Assembly (NCBI RefSeq): GCF_018502625.1
Contig: NZ_CP075566.1
Coordinates: 3,582,001 to 3,646,000, forward strand
Source: Pseudomonas hormoni
GTDB lineage: Bacteria > Pseudomonadota > Gammaproteobacteria > Pseudomonadales > Pseudomonadaceae
Length of the DNA stretch: 64,000 bases
Reading direction: 5' to 3'
Shown here: positions 63,501-64,000 of the stretch, in pieces
How positions within the stretch are numbered: the stretch's first letter is position 1
How the letters are laid out: each line of letters begins with the position of its first letter
The notes under the pieces: generated by a model
Told to the model about the DNA's origin: nothing
The model's input: the letters and a program-made list of their open reading frames with translations, nothing else
Databases searched by the model: none
Made by a program: the position numbers and the translations under genes

Positions 63501-63804
63501 CGTCGATCTCCACGTGCAACAGCTGTTTGAGCAACCCTGCAACGTCAGCCGTCAACCCTTCATAGTCCGTGCCGGTGGTGGTGATGTCGAAGGGCGGGTA
63601 ATCCGGCGCCGAGATGGCCAACACCAACCGGCCCTTTTGCCGCAGCAGGCGCGAATCGGCATCTGACAGTTTGACGTCGTAGTCGTCGACGCTGGAGCGT
63701 CCCAGTAATTTCAGGGTTTGCGGCTTTGCGTAGACGCTGGATATCCATAGACAGCCCAGCAGTGCGAGGAGTAGCAGGCTACGCGAACGTCGGAAGGTCT
63801 TCAT
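60568..63804 (-). CDS. BvgS/EvgS-like hybrid sensor kinase
   Basis: A 1078-residue unorthodox kinase: signal/anchor (1-26), two tandem periplasmic substrate-binding-like (PBPb) domains (about 45-270 and 285-530), TM (about 541-560), HisKA with phosphoacceptor His in MSHEIRTPMNALLGM (about 600), HATPase (GSGLGLVISRTLCEMMGG), receiver domain with phosphoacceptor Asp in VMTDCNMPVLNG (about 890), and HPt with His in LAHRIKGGALM (about 1040). No PAS domain is seen between TM and HisKA, unlike BvgS and EvgS. Its response regulator gene follows with zero gap. Confidence 0.92.
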   Translation of the reverse strand: MKTFRRSRSLLLLALLGCLWISSVYAKPQTLKLLGRSSVDDYDVKLSDADSRLLRQKGRLVLAISAPDYPPFDITTTGTDYEGLTADVAGLLKQLLHVEIDVHRYATRDDAVRAIKEGKADLLGTANRYEVEDPQLRMSAAYADDQPVVLTRTDSTAPLDPDLANKRLAMLYHYLPEQQVRAFYPKANVELYPSTLEAVGAVAFRQADAVLSDAISAHYLISKNYLNNVQLADFALLESGRFAFAMSSDSHQLQRIVNRALAAIPTNERMNILRRWGGSGTSIAGTQAPLFSVIEQRWLDDHPRVRVAINENLMPISFIDSEGKYRGISIDVLAKISLRTGLKFDIQPTRSVAEILEWIRTGQVDLVAGISPSIEREIELRFTRPFLTSPNVLVTRIAPGNPRTLDDMAGKTLAITQGNSAGEFIRQHFPRIELVNAPLTAQAMEMVAQGKADGGINSLIGARVMISRQYRDRLQVTSTVGTDPARSTLATGREAVVLHSILDKALLSIPLEEIDAMTSNWSNDLMVEPSFWLGHRQDIFQAFAAAGALLLLALAWIAWQRRQIRLRQQLLSQLQEAKDAADDANRAKTTFLATMSHEIRTPMNALLGMLELALKRADEGVIDRPAIEVASSAGQQLLALIGDILDIARIESGHLSLTPERANLRTLVESLCRVFEGLARQKNLEWRVDLDKRSDCDVLIDPTRFKQVLSNLLSNAIKFTREGEVSLSLRVEPGVAGHLVVSIRIADTGIGISALDQQRLFSSFVQAGNNPHSGRQGSGLGLVISRTLCEMMGGRLLLESTLGRGTRIDVCLELPVLPALPSCDAPEEEGLPQTRQLKILVVDDYPANRLLMSRQLGYLGHSVMVAEEGRQGFESWRAYEFDAVMTDCNMPVLNGYELTGAIRDEERAQGLPPTLILGLTANAQPDEKARCLEAGMDDCLFKPIGLPDLSAWLASRFAGEPVPVIEASETPEIDLSGLLQYVGDDHELITQLLRDVVKTNRTDRDELLEAHASGEQQVLRTLAHRIKGGALMVRAVSLIECCEVLERACSEGHAAQIDAAVEQLQQAMTRLDQSLAQG

Positions 63805-64000
63805 TCAGATCAGATGATTGCGTTTGGCGAGTTCACTCAGGTGTACATTGGATTCAACGTTGAGTTTTTCTAACAGCCGGGTCTTGTAGGTGCTGGTGGT
63901 CTTGGGGCTCAGGTTCATGAGGTCGGCGATTTCCTTGTTGCCCAACCCCTTGGCCAGGTACAGAAAGATGGTCAGTTCTCGGTCGGAGAGCTTGTCGATC
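63805..64000 (-). CDS. LuxR/NarL-type response regulator, C-terminus only
   Basis: The C-terminal 64 residues of a regulator running off the window end: a LuxR HTH with SDRELTIFLYLAKGLGNKEIADLMNLSPKT and ending KRNHLI at TGA 63805-63807. The kinase ATG (63804) follows with no gap (TGAATG). By context the BvgA/EvgA partner; receiver domain lies outside the window. Confidence 0.9.
   Translation of the reverse strand, partial: IDKLSDRELTIFLYLAKGLGNKEIADLMNLSPKTTSTYKTRLLEKLNVESNVHLSELAKRNHLI

Overview
The window is chromosomal DNA from a Pseudomonas, most likely of the P. fluorescens group. The evidence is high GC, the protein families present (FecI/FecR/TonB-receptor cassettes, Cache chemoreceptors, YdcZ-type DMT pairs, SelD-MnmH, a DUF6555-like protein) and above all a dense set of palindromic REPIN-type repeats with GTGGGAGC, GTAGGAGC or TGTGGCGAGG ends in nearly every second intergenic gap. 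There are no rRNA or tRNA genes, no prophage, no CRISPR array and no transposase.

Layout. 0.1-6.2 kb: a CBS protein, a GST, two small envelope proteins (DUF4349, DUF3455), an ECF sigma/anti-sigma pair, a striking secreted protein made of ten 13-residue repeats, and a DUF1615 lipoprotein. 6.4-14.2 kb: an FAD hydroxylase, an E. coli-like zinc-type HemB, a PhzF protein, a YghU-like GST, a histidine phosphatase and the selD-mnmH selenouridine operon, whose mnmH is frameshifted at its 3' end. 14.4-19.6 kb: a reductase, XapX, an AraC regulator, two small cytosolic proteins, a 54-residue metallothionein gene, and a YdcZ-type DMT pair facing a LysR gene. 19.7-25.5 kb: two chemoreceptors around a Na+/H+ antiporter-family carrier. 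25.6-28.2 kb: a PepSY-PepSY-response regulator-kinase operon bracketed by two almost identical nested REPINs in direct orientation. 28.5-35.1 kb: a patatin phospholipase, QueD, an alpha/beta hydrolase, cytosine deaminase, a DapF-like protein lacking both catalytic cysteines, and an MFS carrier. 35.2-39.3 kb: an intact fecI-fecR-TonB receptor iron locus. 39.5-43.0 kb: a polyamine-type binding protein, class III aminotransferase and LuxR operon. 43.1-44.8 kb: a more AT-rich accessory islet with an unknown protein and a frameshifted acetyltransferase-like gene. 45.0-50.3 kb: an MFS/AraC divergent pair and an EmrAB-type pump behind two overlapping palindromes. 50.6-54.6 kb: a second ECF/FecR/receptor locus whose receptor is cut by an in-frame TAA. 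54.6-64.0 kb: a cyclic-nucleotide-gated MscS channel, a YcaC hydrolase, pirin facing a LysR gene, a thioesterase, DkgB, and a BvgS-like hybrid kinase whose response regulator runs off the window.

Taken together this is accessory and metabolic housekeeping territory: iron uptake, efflux, chemotaxis, redox and detoxification enzymes, and signal transduction. Four genes show direct signs of decay or repair (mnmH 3' end, acetyltransferase-like gene, TonB receptor, collapsed REP in the araC-type stop codon). Functions are assigned by recognising family motifs by eye; no database search was run.
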